Source: Bacillota bacterium
Lineage (GTDB): Bacteria > Bacillota > UBA4882 > UBA10575
Reading direction: 5' to 3'
Length of the DNA: 20,833 nucleotides
Assembly: GCA_012512605.1 (NCBI GenBank)
Contig: JAAZDX010000078.1
Coordinates: 1-20,833 of the forward strand
The notes beneath the pieces are model-generated. The model did not search any database. It was not told the origin of the DNA and worked only from the letters and a program-made list of their open reading frames with translations. Below, piece after piece: positions 14,286 through 20,833 of this stretch (position 1 is the stretch's first letter; every line of letters starts with the position of its first letter). A program made the translations under genes and the position numbers.

Positions 14286-15950
14286 TTAGACTTCAGTAAT
14301 AATCGGGAGGATCATCGGCCGCCGCTTCGTCCGCTCATAGAGGAAGCGGCTGAGTGTCTCCCGGATCTGTCCTTTCATAAAGGACCAATCGTTATTGCCT
14401 TGGGTCTGGCATTTATCTAAGGCTTCTTTCACCTTGACCCGGACCTCTTCCATCAGGGCTTCCGATTCACGGACGTAGACAAACCCACGGGAGATAATGT
14501 CCGGCCCCGCCAGAACTTGTCCGTTCTCCTGGTCTAGGGTGATGATGGCAATCAAAATTCCATCCTGCGAAAGTTGTTTCCGGTCCCGCAGCACCACATT
14601 GCCGACATCACCCACACCCAATCCATCGACAAAAATCCGGCCCGCCGGCACCCGACCGGCGATCCGGCCCGAATTTGCGGTAAACTCCAGCACATCGCCG
14701 TTCTCGGCAATAAAAACATTTTTGCTGGCCACCCCGATCTCTTGGGCCAGGCGGGCATGCTGGACCAGATGCCGGTACTCGCCGTGGATCGGGACAAAGA
14801 ACCTCGGTTTGACCAGTTGCAGCATCATCTTTAACTCTTCCTGGCGGGCGTGGCCCGAAACATGGACTCCGGTCAGCGCTTCATAGATCACCCGGGCCCC
14901 CTGCTTGTAGAGGTGATTGATCGTCCGGGCAATCAGTTTCTCGTTCCCGGGGATGGCGGAGGCGGAAATGATCACCGTGTCCCCAGGCATAATTGTGATC
15001 CGGCGGTGTTCGCCCACGGCCATCCGACTCAAGGCAGCCAAAGGTTCACCCTGGCTTCCCGTGGTGACCAACACTACTTCGTTGGCCGGTAAACGCTGGA
15101 CTTCGTCCAAATCGATTTCAAGGCCATCCGGAATTTTTAGATAGCCCAGTTCTTTTGCGATCGAAACCACATTCACCATACTGCGGCCGATAAAGGCCAC
15201 TTTCCGGCGGTGCAGGACCGCAGCGTTCACCACCTGTTGCACCCGGTGGATATTGGAAGCAAAAGTAGTGACAATCAGGCGTCCCTCCGCCCCGTGGAAG
15301 AACTCCTCAAACTTCTCGGCTAAAACCCTTTCCGAAACGGTGTAACCCTCCTGCTCCACATTGGTACTGTCGGACAGAAGAACCAACACGCCCTTCTCGC
15401 CCAGTTCCGCAAATTTCCCGAAGTCCAACGGATCGCCATCAACCGGCGTATGGTCGATTTTAAAGTCGGCCGTATGCACAATGATCCCCACCGGAGTATG
15501 GATGGCCAGGGCTAAAACCCCGGCAATACTATGGTTGACATTGATGAATTCAACTTTAAACGAACCGATCTTCATCTCGTCCCGGGGGTTTACCGGAATA
15601 AGTTGGACTTTACGGTCCAAACCATGCTCCTTCAGTTTTGTCTCGGCCAGGGCCAAAGTTATCCGGGAACCGTACACCGGCACATTAAGCTGTTTAATCA
15701 CATAGGGAATTGCCCCGATGTGGTCTTCGTGTCCATGGGTTAAGATGATCCCCACGACCTTCTCCCGATTCTCCAGTAAATAAGTGATATCCGGGATCAC
15801 CACGTCGATCCCGAGCATATCCTCGTCGGGAAACATGAGACCAGTATCGATCACCAGGATCTCGTTCCGGTACTCGACGGCCCACATGTTTTTGCCGATC
15901 TCTCCTAACCCCCCCAGGGGGATCAGAGCGACCTTATTCTTTTTTGACAA
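14286..15950 (-). CDS. rnj: Ribonuclease J
   Basis: A metallo-beta-lactamase/beta-CASP ribonuclease with 5'-3' exo- and endonuclease activity, central to mRNA decay and rRNA maturation in Bacillota. The N-terminus reads (M)SKKNKVALIPLGGLGEIGKNM. The metal motif HGHEDH is at about residues 72-77, followed by NVNHSIAG, the TADFKID motif, SDSTNVEQEG, the beta-CASP part TTFASNIHRVQQ and IGRSMVNV, then TTGSQGEP and VHVSGHARQEELK, and the C-terminal domain. About 554 residues, as expected. TTG at 15950 is favoured: AGGAGG lies 11 bases upstream, and the upstream GTG at 15962 overlaps that Shine-Dalgarno. An eight-T run lies between the two. Whether it is J1 or J2 type cannot be said. It has its own promoter, a hairpin in the leader and a terminator. 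Confidence 0.96.
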   Translation of the reverse strand: MSKKNKVALIPLGGLGEIGKNMWAVEYRNEILVIDTGLMFPDEDMLGIDVVIPDITYLLENREKVVGIILTHGHEDHIGAIPYVIKQLNVPVYGSRITLALAETKLKEHGLDRKVQLIPVNPRDEMKIGSFKVEFINVNHSIAGVLALAIHTPVGIIVHTADFKIDHTPVDGDPLDFGKFAELGEKGVLVLLSDSTNVEQEGYTVSERVLAEKFEEFFHGAEGRLIVTTFASNIHRVQQVVNAAVLHRRKVAFIGRSMVNVVSIAKELGYLKIPDGLEIDLDEVQRLPANEVVLVTTGSQGEPLAALSRMAVGEHRRITIMPGDTVIISASAIPGNEKLIARTINHLYKQGARVIYEALTGVHVSGHARQEELKMMLQLVKPRFFVPIHGEYRHLVQHARLAQEIGVASKNVFIAENGDVLEFTANSGRIAGRVPAGRIFVDGLGVGDVGNVVLRDRKQLSQDGILIAIITLDQENGQVLAGPDIISRGFVYVRESEALMEEVRVKVKEALDKCQTQGNNDWSFMKGQIRETLSRFLYERTKRRPMILPIITEV

Positions 15951-16011
15951 TAAAAAAAACACCTCCTGCTACTCGTTCACGTGCATCCTATTTATAATTT
16001 TATAATAACCA

Positions 16012-16037
16012 AAGACCGTCTTCCGCCTGACGGTCTT
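16012..16037 (-). promoter_or_regulatory. Stable hairpin in the rnj 5' leader
   Basis: AAGACCGTC (16037-16029 read on minus) and GACGGTCTT (16020-16012) form a perfect 9-bp stem with the loop AGGCGGAA. It lies about 33 bases after the predicted rnj start site and 60 bases before the start codon. No U-run follows directly. It could block 5' entry of RNase J itself or bind a regulator. Confidence 0.6.
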
Positions 16038-16076
16038 AAAGTCCGAGAGGGAAACCGATCCGGTAAACTTGCTCTT

Positions 16077-16105
16077 ATTATATCAAATCTAAAATATCCC
16101 CACAA
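16077..16105 (-). promoter_or_regulatory. SigA-type promoter of rnj
   Basis: Minus strand TTGTGG (16105-16100), 17-base spacer, TATAAT (16082-16077). Perfect -10 and moderate -35. The start near 16070 gives a leader of about 120 bases before the TTG start. Confidence 0.75.
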
Positions 16106-16171
16106 CCACATTTTTTCCCACCGCGCTTCATAGTCTTTACCAAAACCCAAAGGGAGAACCGGGGTGAAAAA

Positions 16172-16609
16172 ATGAATCAATGGTACCGATACTATCGGCG
16201 CTTGGCCGACCGCACCCGGAACTACCACCACAACAAGGCCGTATCTGCCTTTTGCTACCAAAACCTCGCCCCTTTAGCCCCCAACCGCGAGAGCCAGGTG
16301 CTCCTGGACAAGTTCATGACGGAAGAAAAGGCTCATGCCTTCGCCTTGGGTCGGCTCTACCAACAGCTGACCGGAAAACCGGTGCCCTCCTGTTCCATCC
16401 CGCCCGTTGCCTTCGCCTCTTACCCCGAAGGCCTCCGCCAACGGCTCTGGGCAGAGAGCACCGCCTTTCTCCAATATAGCGAGGAGTTTTTATCCGCACC
16501 CGACCACTATTTGCGTCGCCTCTTCTACCGCCTGGGGGCCGTCGCCGTTCAACATGCCCTCTGTTTGTCCGCCTTCCACCCCCCCGAAGGGACAGCGCCT
16601 AAAGGGTAA
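16172..16609 (+). CDS. Small ferritin-like (rubrerythrin-fold) protein, metal site incomplete
   Basis: A 145-residue protein with the helical pattern of ferritin-like domains: helix A (about 20-35), helix B with FMTEEKAHAFALGRLYQQLTGKPVP (48-72), helix C with LRQRLWAESTAFLQYSEEFL (88-107) and helix D (112-135). E52-x-x-H55 and E95 could bind iron, but helix A has no glutamate at the usual place and helix D reads AVAVQHALCLSA, lacking the second ExxH pair. It may therefore be a structural or degenerate member. The ATG at 16172 follows GGGGTGAAAAA (Shine-Dalgarno about 5 bases away). It is transcribed alone and its last 11 bases overlap the 3' end of pepF on the opposite strand. The family call is moderate; function is unknown. 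Confidence 0.6.
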   Translation: MNQWYRYYRRLADRTRNYHHNKAVSAFCYQNLAPLAPNRESQVLLDKFMTEEKAHAFALGRLYQQLTGKPVPSCSIPPVAFASYPEGLRQRLWAESTAFLQYSEEFLSAPDHYLRRLFYRLGAVAVQHALCLSAFHPPEGTAPKG

Positions 16610-18398
16610 ACTCGGGCAGCAGTTGGCGAAACATCGCCATCGCCGCGCTGATCGGCTCCGGGGTCGAGAGGTCCACCCCCGCCCGGGCTAGAAGGACCAA
16701 GGGGTAATCCGAACCCCCACTGCGCAAAAGTTCCAGATAGTCCGCGACCGCCTTCCGGCCTTCCGTCCGGAAACGCTGGACAAAGGCGACCGCGGCACAG
16801 AAGCCGGTGGCATACTTATAGACATAGAAATTATAATAGAAGTGGGGAATCCGCGACCACTCAGCCTTCAATTCCGGATCAAGGGTCACCACCGGCCCGT
16901 GGTAGAACTGGGCCAGTTTTAAGTATTCCCGCTCCAACCACTCCGCCGTTAAGGCTTCGCCCGCTTCCACCTGGCGATGGATGAGCTTTTCAACTTCGGC
17001 GAACATCGTCTGCCGGAAGACCGTTCCCCGGAAGTGCTCCAGGAAATGGTGGAGATAATAGAGCTTCTCTCTATGGCTTTGCGCCGTTTCAATAAGATGT
17101 AGGACCAGCAGGACCTCATTGACGGTCGAAGCAATCTCCGCCAAAAAGATGGGGTATTGGGCATTGATGTACGGTTGCGCTCGGTTGGACAGATAGCTAT
17201 GGAGCGCATGCCCCAGCTCATGGGCTAGCGTAAACAGATCGTTCCCCGTTCCTTGGTAATTCAACAGGACATAAGGATGGCTGTCATAACACCCCCAGGC
17301 GTAAGCCCCGCTGGTCTTACCCTTGTTTTCGTAAACATCGATCCAACCTTCGCTAAAGGCCTTGTCCAGGAGCGCCGCATACTCCCCGCCCAACTGCTGC
17401 AGACCGGTCTTAACCACTGTTTTCGCCTCTTCGTAACCGATCTTTAGTTCAAAATCGGCCACCGGCGAAACGTAGAGGTCATAAGGGTGCATCTCCGCCA
17501 GGCCAAGCATGGTCTGCTTTTGCTTAAAATACTGTTGGAAAGCGGGGAGCGCTTCATGGATCCCACCAATTAAGTTATTATATACTTCCTCCTTGATGTT
17601 GTCATCGTCTAAAGACGCGGTCAGGGCCGAAGGATAACGGCGGGCGCGGGCGTAAAAGATATTGCTTTTCACGCCCGCATTTAAAGCGGCCGTCAGCGTG
17701 TTCCGGTACTGATGGTAAGTACGGTGTAACGCCAAAAAAGCTTCTTTCCGGACCTCCCGTTCTTTGCTTTCCAGAAAACGGAGATAACGTCCGTGGGTTA
17801 AAGGCACTTCCCGCCCTTCCTCATCGCGGACCGCCGGGAACTCCAGATCGGCGTTGTTGAGCATCGTAAAGATATTCTCACCGCTCCCGGCAACCTCACC
17901 ACTCAAGGCCAAAATCCGCTCTTCGTCCGGCGAGAGAATATGCCGTTTCCGCCGGGCCAGGTCCTCCAGAAAGTGCCGGTACTGCTTAAGCTCCGGCTCC
18001 GCCTGGAGATAGGCGTCCAGCTTTGTTTGGGGAACCGCCATCAACTCCGGGAGAAAAAAGGATGAGATCGCCCCTACCCGCGTCAGGAGGGCTTGGGCAC
18101 GTTCGACCATAGCCTGACCGTGGGGGTTGGCATTATCCTCGTCCCGGTGCATCTTGGCGTAAACGTAAGTTTTATCCATCAACCGGCTGAGCCGGTCCCT
18201 TAAGATCAATACCGTCCGAAACGTCGCCGCCGACGCCCCGATCTGCCCTTGGTAGCCGGCAAACTCGGCGGCCAACTCCTCCACGGTTTTAAGGTCTTGC
18301 TCCCACTCCTCAACCGTAGAATAAAGGTCTTCCAGTTTCCAGCGGTACTCCGCTGGGATCTCTGCTCTGTTTGGCAGATTACCTTGGGCTTGTTCCAT
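16599..18398 (-). CDS. pepF: Oligoendopeptidase F
   Basis: A cytoplasmic M3-family zinc metallopeptidase that cuts peptides of about 7-17 residues. 599 residues, the normal PepF length. The N-terminus is EIPAEYRWKLEDLYSTVEEWEQD, typical of the family, with the helical N domain to about residue 200. The catalytic site HELGHALHSY has HELGH at residues 393-397, and the third zinc ligand is the first glutamate of FLAEIASTVNE. The C-terminal part includes HFYYNFYVYKYATG, with the tyrosines of the M3B substrate site. The ATG at 18398 has AAGGAGGT 7 bases upstream. No clear promoter is seen in the 113 bases before it, and its 3' end overlaps the convergent ferritin-like gene. Confidence 0.97.
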   Translation of the reverse strand: MEQAQGNLPNRAEIPAEYRWKLEDLYSTVEEWEQDLKTVEELAAEFAGYQGQIGASAATFRTVLILRDRLSRLMDKTYVYAKMHRDEDNANPHGQAMVERAQALLTRVGAISSFFLPELMAVPQTKLDAYLQAEPELKQYRHFLEDLARRKRHILSPDEERILALSGEVAGSGENIFTMLNNADLEFPAVRDEEGREVPLTHGRYLRFLESKEREVRKEAFLALHRTYHQYRNTLTAALNAGVKSNIFYARARRYPSALTASLDDDNIKEEVYNNLIGGIHEALPAFQQYFKQKQTMLGLAEMHPYDLYVSPVADFELKIGYEEAKTVVKTGLQQLGGEYAALLDKAFSEGWIDVYENKGKTSGAYAWGCYDSHPYVLLNYQGTGNDLFTLAHELGHALHSYLSNRAQPYINAQYPIFLAEIASTVNEVLLVLHLIETAQSHREKLYYLHHFLEHFRGTVFRQTMFAEVEKLIHRQVEAGEALTAEWLEREYLKLAQFYHGPVVTLDPELKAEWSRIPHFYYNFYVYKYATGFCAAVAFVQRFRTEGRKAVADYLELLRSGGSDYPLVLLARAGVDLSTPEPISAAMAMFRQLLPEFTL

Positions 18399-18427
18399 TT
18401 TTGAACCTCCTTGTCAAACTATATGCA

Positions 18428-18450
18428 AACCGCGGGTATACGAACCGCGG
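18428..18450. repeat. Two copies of AACCGCGG upstream of pepF
   Basis: AACCGCGG occurs at 18428-18435 and 18443-18450, 15 bases apart. Each contains the palindrome CCGCGG, so the pair can also fold as a hairpin. It lies 30-52 bases before the pepF start codon. It could be an operator or a weak stem; chance is not excluded. Confidence 0.35.
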
Positions 18451-18511
18451 ATTCTAGCGTTGCACAGCGACCAAACGCTCCCTAACCGCAATCAAGGGCT
18501 TTGGCGCCCTC

Positions 18512-19561
18512 TCACCCCATGGCGTATTCGGGTGTCCGGTCCACCTTCACAATATCTTGATCCTTGAGCGACTGGAGAATCGCGTAGACCGTCCGAAAAT
18601 CACCGATCTCCAGATCCGGGGTGACCGTAATCTCTTCGGTCCCATGCAGCGCATTGTAGAAGTTAAGGAGCTCGTTATAGTAACCGCGGTTCGGTTGGTA
18701 ACCAATCAACTCATGACTCCCATCATGGTAAAAAAGGTTAACAACCCCGCAATCGGTGTTTTCCAGATAGATCTGGCCGTGGGTACCGAAGATCCGCAGG
18801 CCCACCGCGGGCTTTTGGACCTCGCGCCCGGCCGGAAAATAGGAAAAGGCCCCCACGATACCGTTCATAAACTCCATATTAACCGTGACCACGGCGTACG
18901 GGCTGAAGTCGGCTTCCTGCGGGACACCAAAGGCGGACAGATGCTTGATCGCCCCAAACAGGTGGCGTAGACCGGCTAGATCGTGGATAGCCGCGTCTAA
19001 GAGATCTCCCCCCGGGTACTGGGGATGCTGCCGCCACTCGGTGGCCGCAAAGGTGTCTTTCTCCATCGCACAGGGAAAACAACTACTGCTATGGTAAATA
19101 AAGAAGACCGGTTCGCCGATCTTCTTTTCGGCGAGCTGTTTTCGGATCAAGTTGAATTCTTCGCTGTACCGGTAGTTTTCCGCAATCATCATTTTAATCT
19201 GGTACAAATAGGGAAGTTCAGTGGTGGCCACCGCCTGTTCATAGGTGGCCCCGAGCGGTTTTTCCAGAATAACGTGTTTCCCGGCCCGCGCCGCCTCCTC
19301 GGCCACCGCATGGTTTTGCGGAATCGGCACCAGAATATCGATCACCTGTAAATCGGGGCGCTCCAGCATCCGCCGGTAATCGGTGAAGACATCCCGTGCC
19401 GGGTCCAGACCAAGCCGACGCCCCCAATCCTCCGCCACCTCCTGGTGGCGATCGCAAACCGCTGCCAGCTCATACTTGTCGGCCAGTTCCTGAAAAGCCG
19501 GGTAATGTAACCTTTCCCACGCCAGCCCGCATCCGATGATCCCGACTTTGACTTTTCCCAT
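18512..19561 (-). CDS. Gfo/Idh/MocA-family oxidoreductase
   Basis: An NAD(P)-dependent dehydrogenase of the sugar/inositol type. The N-terminal Rossmann fold shows KVGIIGCGLAWERLHYPAF (5-23), an acidic residue after the second strand (AAVCDRHQEVA), the DILVPIPQNHAVAEEAARAGKHVILEKPLG stretch with the family EKP motif (100-102), then the alpha/beta C-terminal domain with GGDLLDAAIHDLAGLRHLFG, where H and D lie in the usual catalytic helix. 349 residues. The ATG at 19561 is supported by AAGGAGG 8 bases upstream; a longer in-frame version has no such site. That Shine-Dalgarno is the 3' arm of a 13-bp hairpin. The substrate cannot be inferred. A short AGGGC/GCCCT stem (18495-18510) follows the stop codon and may be a weak terminator. 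Confidence 0.92.
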   Translation of the reverse strand: MGKVKVGIIGCGLAWERLHYPAFQELADKYELAAVCDRHQEVAEDWGRRLGLDPARDVFTDYRRMLERPDLQVIDILVPIPQNHAVAEEAARAGKHVILEKPLGATYEQAVATTELPYLYQIKMMIAENYRYSEEFNLIRKQLAEKKIGEPVFFIYHSSSCFPCAMEKDTFAATEWRQHPQYPGGDLLDAAIHDLAGLRHLFGAIKHLSAFGVPQEADFSPYAVVTVNMEFMNGIVGAFSYFPAGREVQKPAVGLRIFGTHGQIYLENTDCGVVNLFYHDGSHELIGYQPNRGYYNELLNFYNALHGTEEITVTPDLEIGDFRTVYAILQSLKDQDIVKVDRTPEYAMG

Positions 19562-19566
19562 AGAAA

Positions 19567-19611
19567 AAACCTCCTTTTTTCTTTTTAATGTCCCCAACAA
19601 AAAGGAGGTTT
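19567..19611 (-). promoter_or_regulatory. 13-bp hairpin that buries the Shine-Dalgarno of the Gfo/Idh gene
   Basis: On the minus strand AAACCTCCTTTTT (19611-19599) is the exact reverse complement of AAAAAGGAGGTTT (19579-19567), with a 19-base loop. The 3' arm contains the whole AAGGAGG ribosome-binding site, and three more U residues follow before CTATGG. It can act as a translational lock, and the final U-run also makes it terminator-like. The first arm is a perfect anti-Shine-Dalgarno. Confidence 0.7.
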
Positions 19612-19627
19612 ATAAGACCATCGGCCC

Positions 19628-20293
19628 TTATTTCCCCAACGGGTAACGATTGTTCTTCGTCACGTACTCGACAATCTCATAGGTTTCATGCACTTGCTTC
19701 CAGCGTTTAACTTCAACGATGAAATAATGGAGGGAACAGCTAAAGGTCACTACCAAGAGTAAGCCCCAGATGATTGTTGCCACGAGTTCGTGTCTTTTGG
19801 CTTCCGCGCGGTACTCTGCGAACAGCACCTGTTTCGCCCCAGCGTACAGCGTGTTCAACTCCCAGGTGGCATCATACAGGGCCTGCCGGACACGATCGCC
19901 GTCCATCTCCGCCTCCGGCGGGTCCCCACCGGTACTTTCCGCTGCCCGGGCCACCTGAATCTCCAAGTCCTTAATCTTGTGTTGCAATAACTGCCGTTTC
20001 CCGTGGTATTCGGGTCGGCTCAAGATCTCCTCCAAGCGCAAATCAAGCTCTTCCTGGGTAAAATGGGGAAACCACTCGCCGCTATATAACGGATACGGCC
20101 GGTGATCTGGATCAGCGTTCTCCTCCGCCCAACCACCGAACAAAATAATCCACCGCTGGCCTGTCCACTGGTCCTTCGTATGCTGGACTTGGTAAGCGCC
20201 AACTGATTGCAGGGGACCTTGCTCCCATCTCAGGTGCCCGGCCAGTAAGATGAGGAGAAAAAAGAGCATGGGGAATAACCATAGTTTCTTCAT
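19628..20293 (-). CDS. Hypothetical protein with two membrane segments
   Basis: A 221-residue protein I do not recognise. Hydrophobic segments are at about 4-20 (LWLFPMLFFLLILLAGH, possibly an uncleaved anchor) and 171-192 (VATIIWGLLLVVTFSCSLHYFI). Between them is a soluble part of about 150 residues: first a Trp/Gly-rich stretch with QHTKDQWTGQRWIILFGGW, which resembles the small domains of export-associated proteins but matches no family I can name, then a charged, helical stretch (about 76-165) likely to form a coiled coil. A short basic tail of about 28 residues follows the second helix. The ATG at 20293 has GGGAGG with good spacing. It lies 146 bases after the RND gene on the same strand, with no clear terminator between, so it may belong to that unit. 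Confidence 0.72.
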   Translation of the reverse strand: MKKLWLFPMLFFLLILLAGHLRWEQGPLQSVGAYQVQHTKDQWTGQRWIILFGGWAEENADPDHRPYPLYSGEWFPHFTQEELDLRLEEILSRPEYHGKRQLLQHKIKDLEIQVARAAESTGGDPPEAEMDGDRVRQALYDATWELNTLYAGAKQVLFAEYRAEAKRHELVATIIWGLLLVVTFSCSLHYFIVEVKRWKQVHETYEIVEYVTKNNRYPLGK

Positions 20294-20439
20294 GATTAAC
20301 CTCCCGGTCTTCCTTCCGTCCCTTCCTTTTGGCCCCTCGGCCTTGACGGAAATCTTCTTCTGACCGTTAATTTCGACTTGTTTCTAGAAATTCCTGTTTA
20401 TTCCCCATGTTTTGGTTGGACTTGAAGGATAGGCTTCTT

Positions 20440-20833
20440 TTAACTTACGCCCGCCGCCCGTGCGGCCGCTTTCCGTTCCCGACGGTTTTTCCGTTTCCGG
20501 CTGATCATCTCAAAACTCAGGTAGAAGACGGGAACAACAATAAGCGTCAAGAAGGCTGCCACGGTTAATCCGCCAATCACCGTAACGGCCATCGGCGCTT
20601 GGAGTTCGGCCCCATCCCCGGTGCCAACCGCCATCGGCACTAAACCTAAGATCGTGGTCAACGCCGTCATCATAATTGGTCGGAAACGGATCGGTCCCGC
20701 CAGAAGGAGCGCTTCTTCCGCCGTATGACCCCGCTTCCGCAATATATTAACGTAATCCACCAACACAATCCCGTTATTCACCACAATTCCCGCCAGCATA
20801 ATCATCCCCAGCAAAGCCGGGACCGAAACGTAC
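20440..20833 (-). CDS. RND efflux transporter (AcrB/HAE1 type), C-terminal part only
   Basis: The frame is open to the right window edge and reads ...YVSVPALLGMIMLAGIVVNNGIVLVDYVNILRKRGH, the conserved helix 10-11 region of hydrophobe/amphiphile efflux RND pumps. EALLLAGPIRFRPIMMTALTTILGLVPMA, GTGDGAELQAPMAVTVIGGL and the last helix FLTLIVVPVFYL follow. A basic tail (SRKRKNRRERKAAARAAGVS) lies in the cytoplasm. About 131 residues of what should be a protein of 1,000 or more are seen; the 5' end, any adaptor and any outer-membrane partner lie outside. RND pumps occur in monoderm Bacillota as well (SwrC/YerP), so this alone does not show an outer membrane. Confidence 0.94.
   Translation of the reverse strand, partial: YVSVPALLGMIMLAGIVVNNGIVLVDYVNILRKRGHTAEEALLLAGPIRFRPIMMTALTTILGLVPMAVGTGDGAELQAPMAVTVIGGLTVAAFLTLIVVPVFYLSFEMISRKRKNRRERKAAARAAGVS

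Overview
The window looks like chromosomal DNA of a Bacillota (Firmicutes) bacterium of medium GC. The signs are a T-box leader on tyrS, RNase J, a ComFB-type protein, PepF, YhbY/YqeI, consensus SigA promoters, strong AAGGAGG Shine-Dalgarno sites and frequent TTG/GTG starts. A secretin and an RND pump are also present. Together they fit one of the Bacillota lineages that keep an outer membrane or parts of its machinery, but neither gene proves this. I see no phage, IS, CRISPR, rRNA or tRNA.

Layout. (1) 1-2564, minus strand: the 5' part of tyrS with its promoter and Tyr T-box riboswitch, then a protein with two GGDEF-type domains, one of them degenerate, under a perfect consensus promoter. (2) 2850-4676, plus: the ribosome-associated GTPase TypA/BipA. 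It converges on yhbY (ribosome assembly factor), which lies behind a four-helix membrane protein. (3) 5749-7675, plus: a phasin-like coiled-coil protein with its own terminator, then a two-gene Na+-pump unit made of an OadB-type beta subunit and a 41-residue OadG-like peptide. A bidirectional terminator follows. (4) 7766-14216, minus: a tight seven-gene run in transcription order aroE, secretin-LysM, comFB-like, aroC, aroK, aroB, aroQ. It encodes five of the seven shikimate-pathway enzymes, with a secretin and a ComFB homologue in the middle. (5) 14286-15950, minus: RNase J with a strong promoter, a structured leader and a terminator that stops 24 bases before the aroE start. (6) 16172-18398: a small ferritin-like protein (plus) whose 3' end overlaps that of pepF (minus) by 11 bases. 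(7) 18512-20833, minus: a Gfo/Idh/MocA oxidoreductase whose ribosome-binding site lies in a 13-bp hairpin, an unrecognised protein with two membrane helices, and the C-terminal end of an RND efflux transporter.

How the genes work together. TyrS, TypA, YhbY and RNase J belong to translation and RNA metabolism. The aro genes make chorismate, the precursor of tyrosine, which TyrS uses. The secretin and ComFB-like protein inside the aro run recall the pilMNOPQ-aroKB arrangement of gamma-proteobacteria, but no other pilus gene is present. The GGDEF protein and the ComFB-like protein could be the writing and reading ends of cyclic-di-GMP signalling; this is inference.

Most promising for follow-up: the secretin with C-terminal LysM repeats inside the aro operon, the apparent AUU start of aroQ, the SD-sequestering hairpin before the Gfo/Idh gene, the tandem GGDEF protein, and the OadB plus mini-OadG pair.
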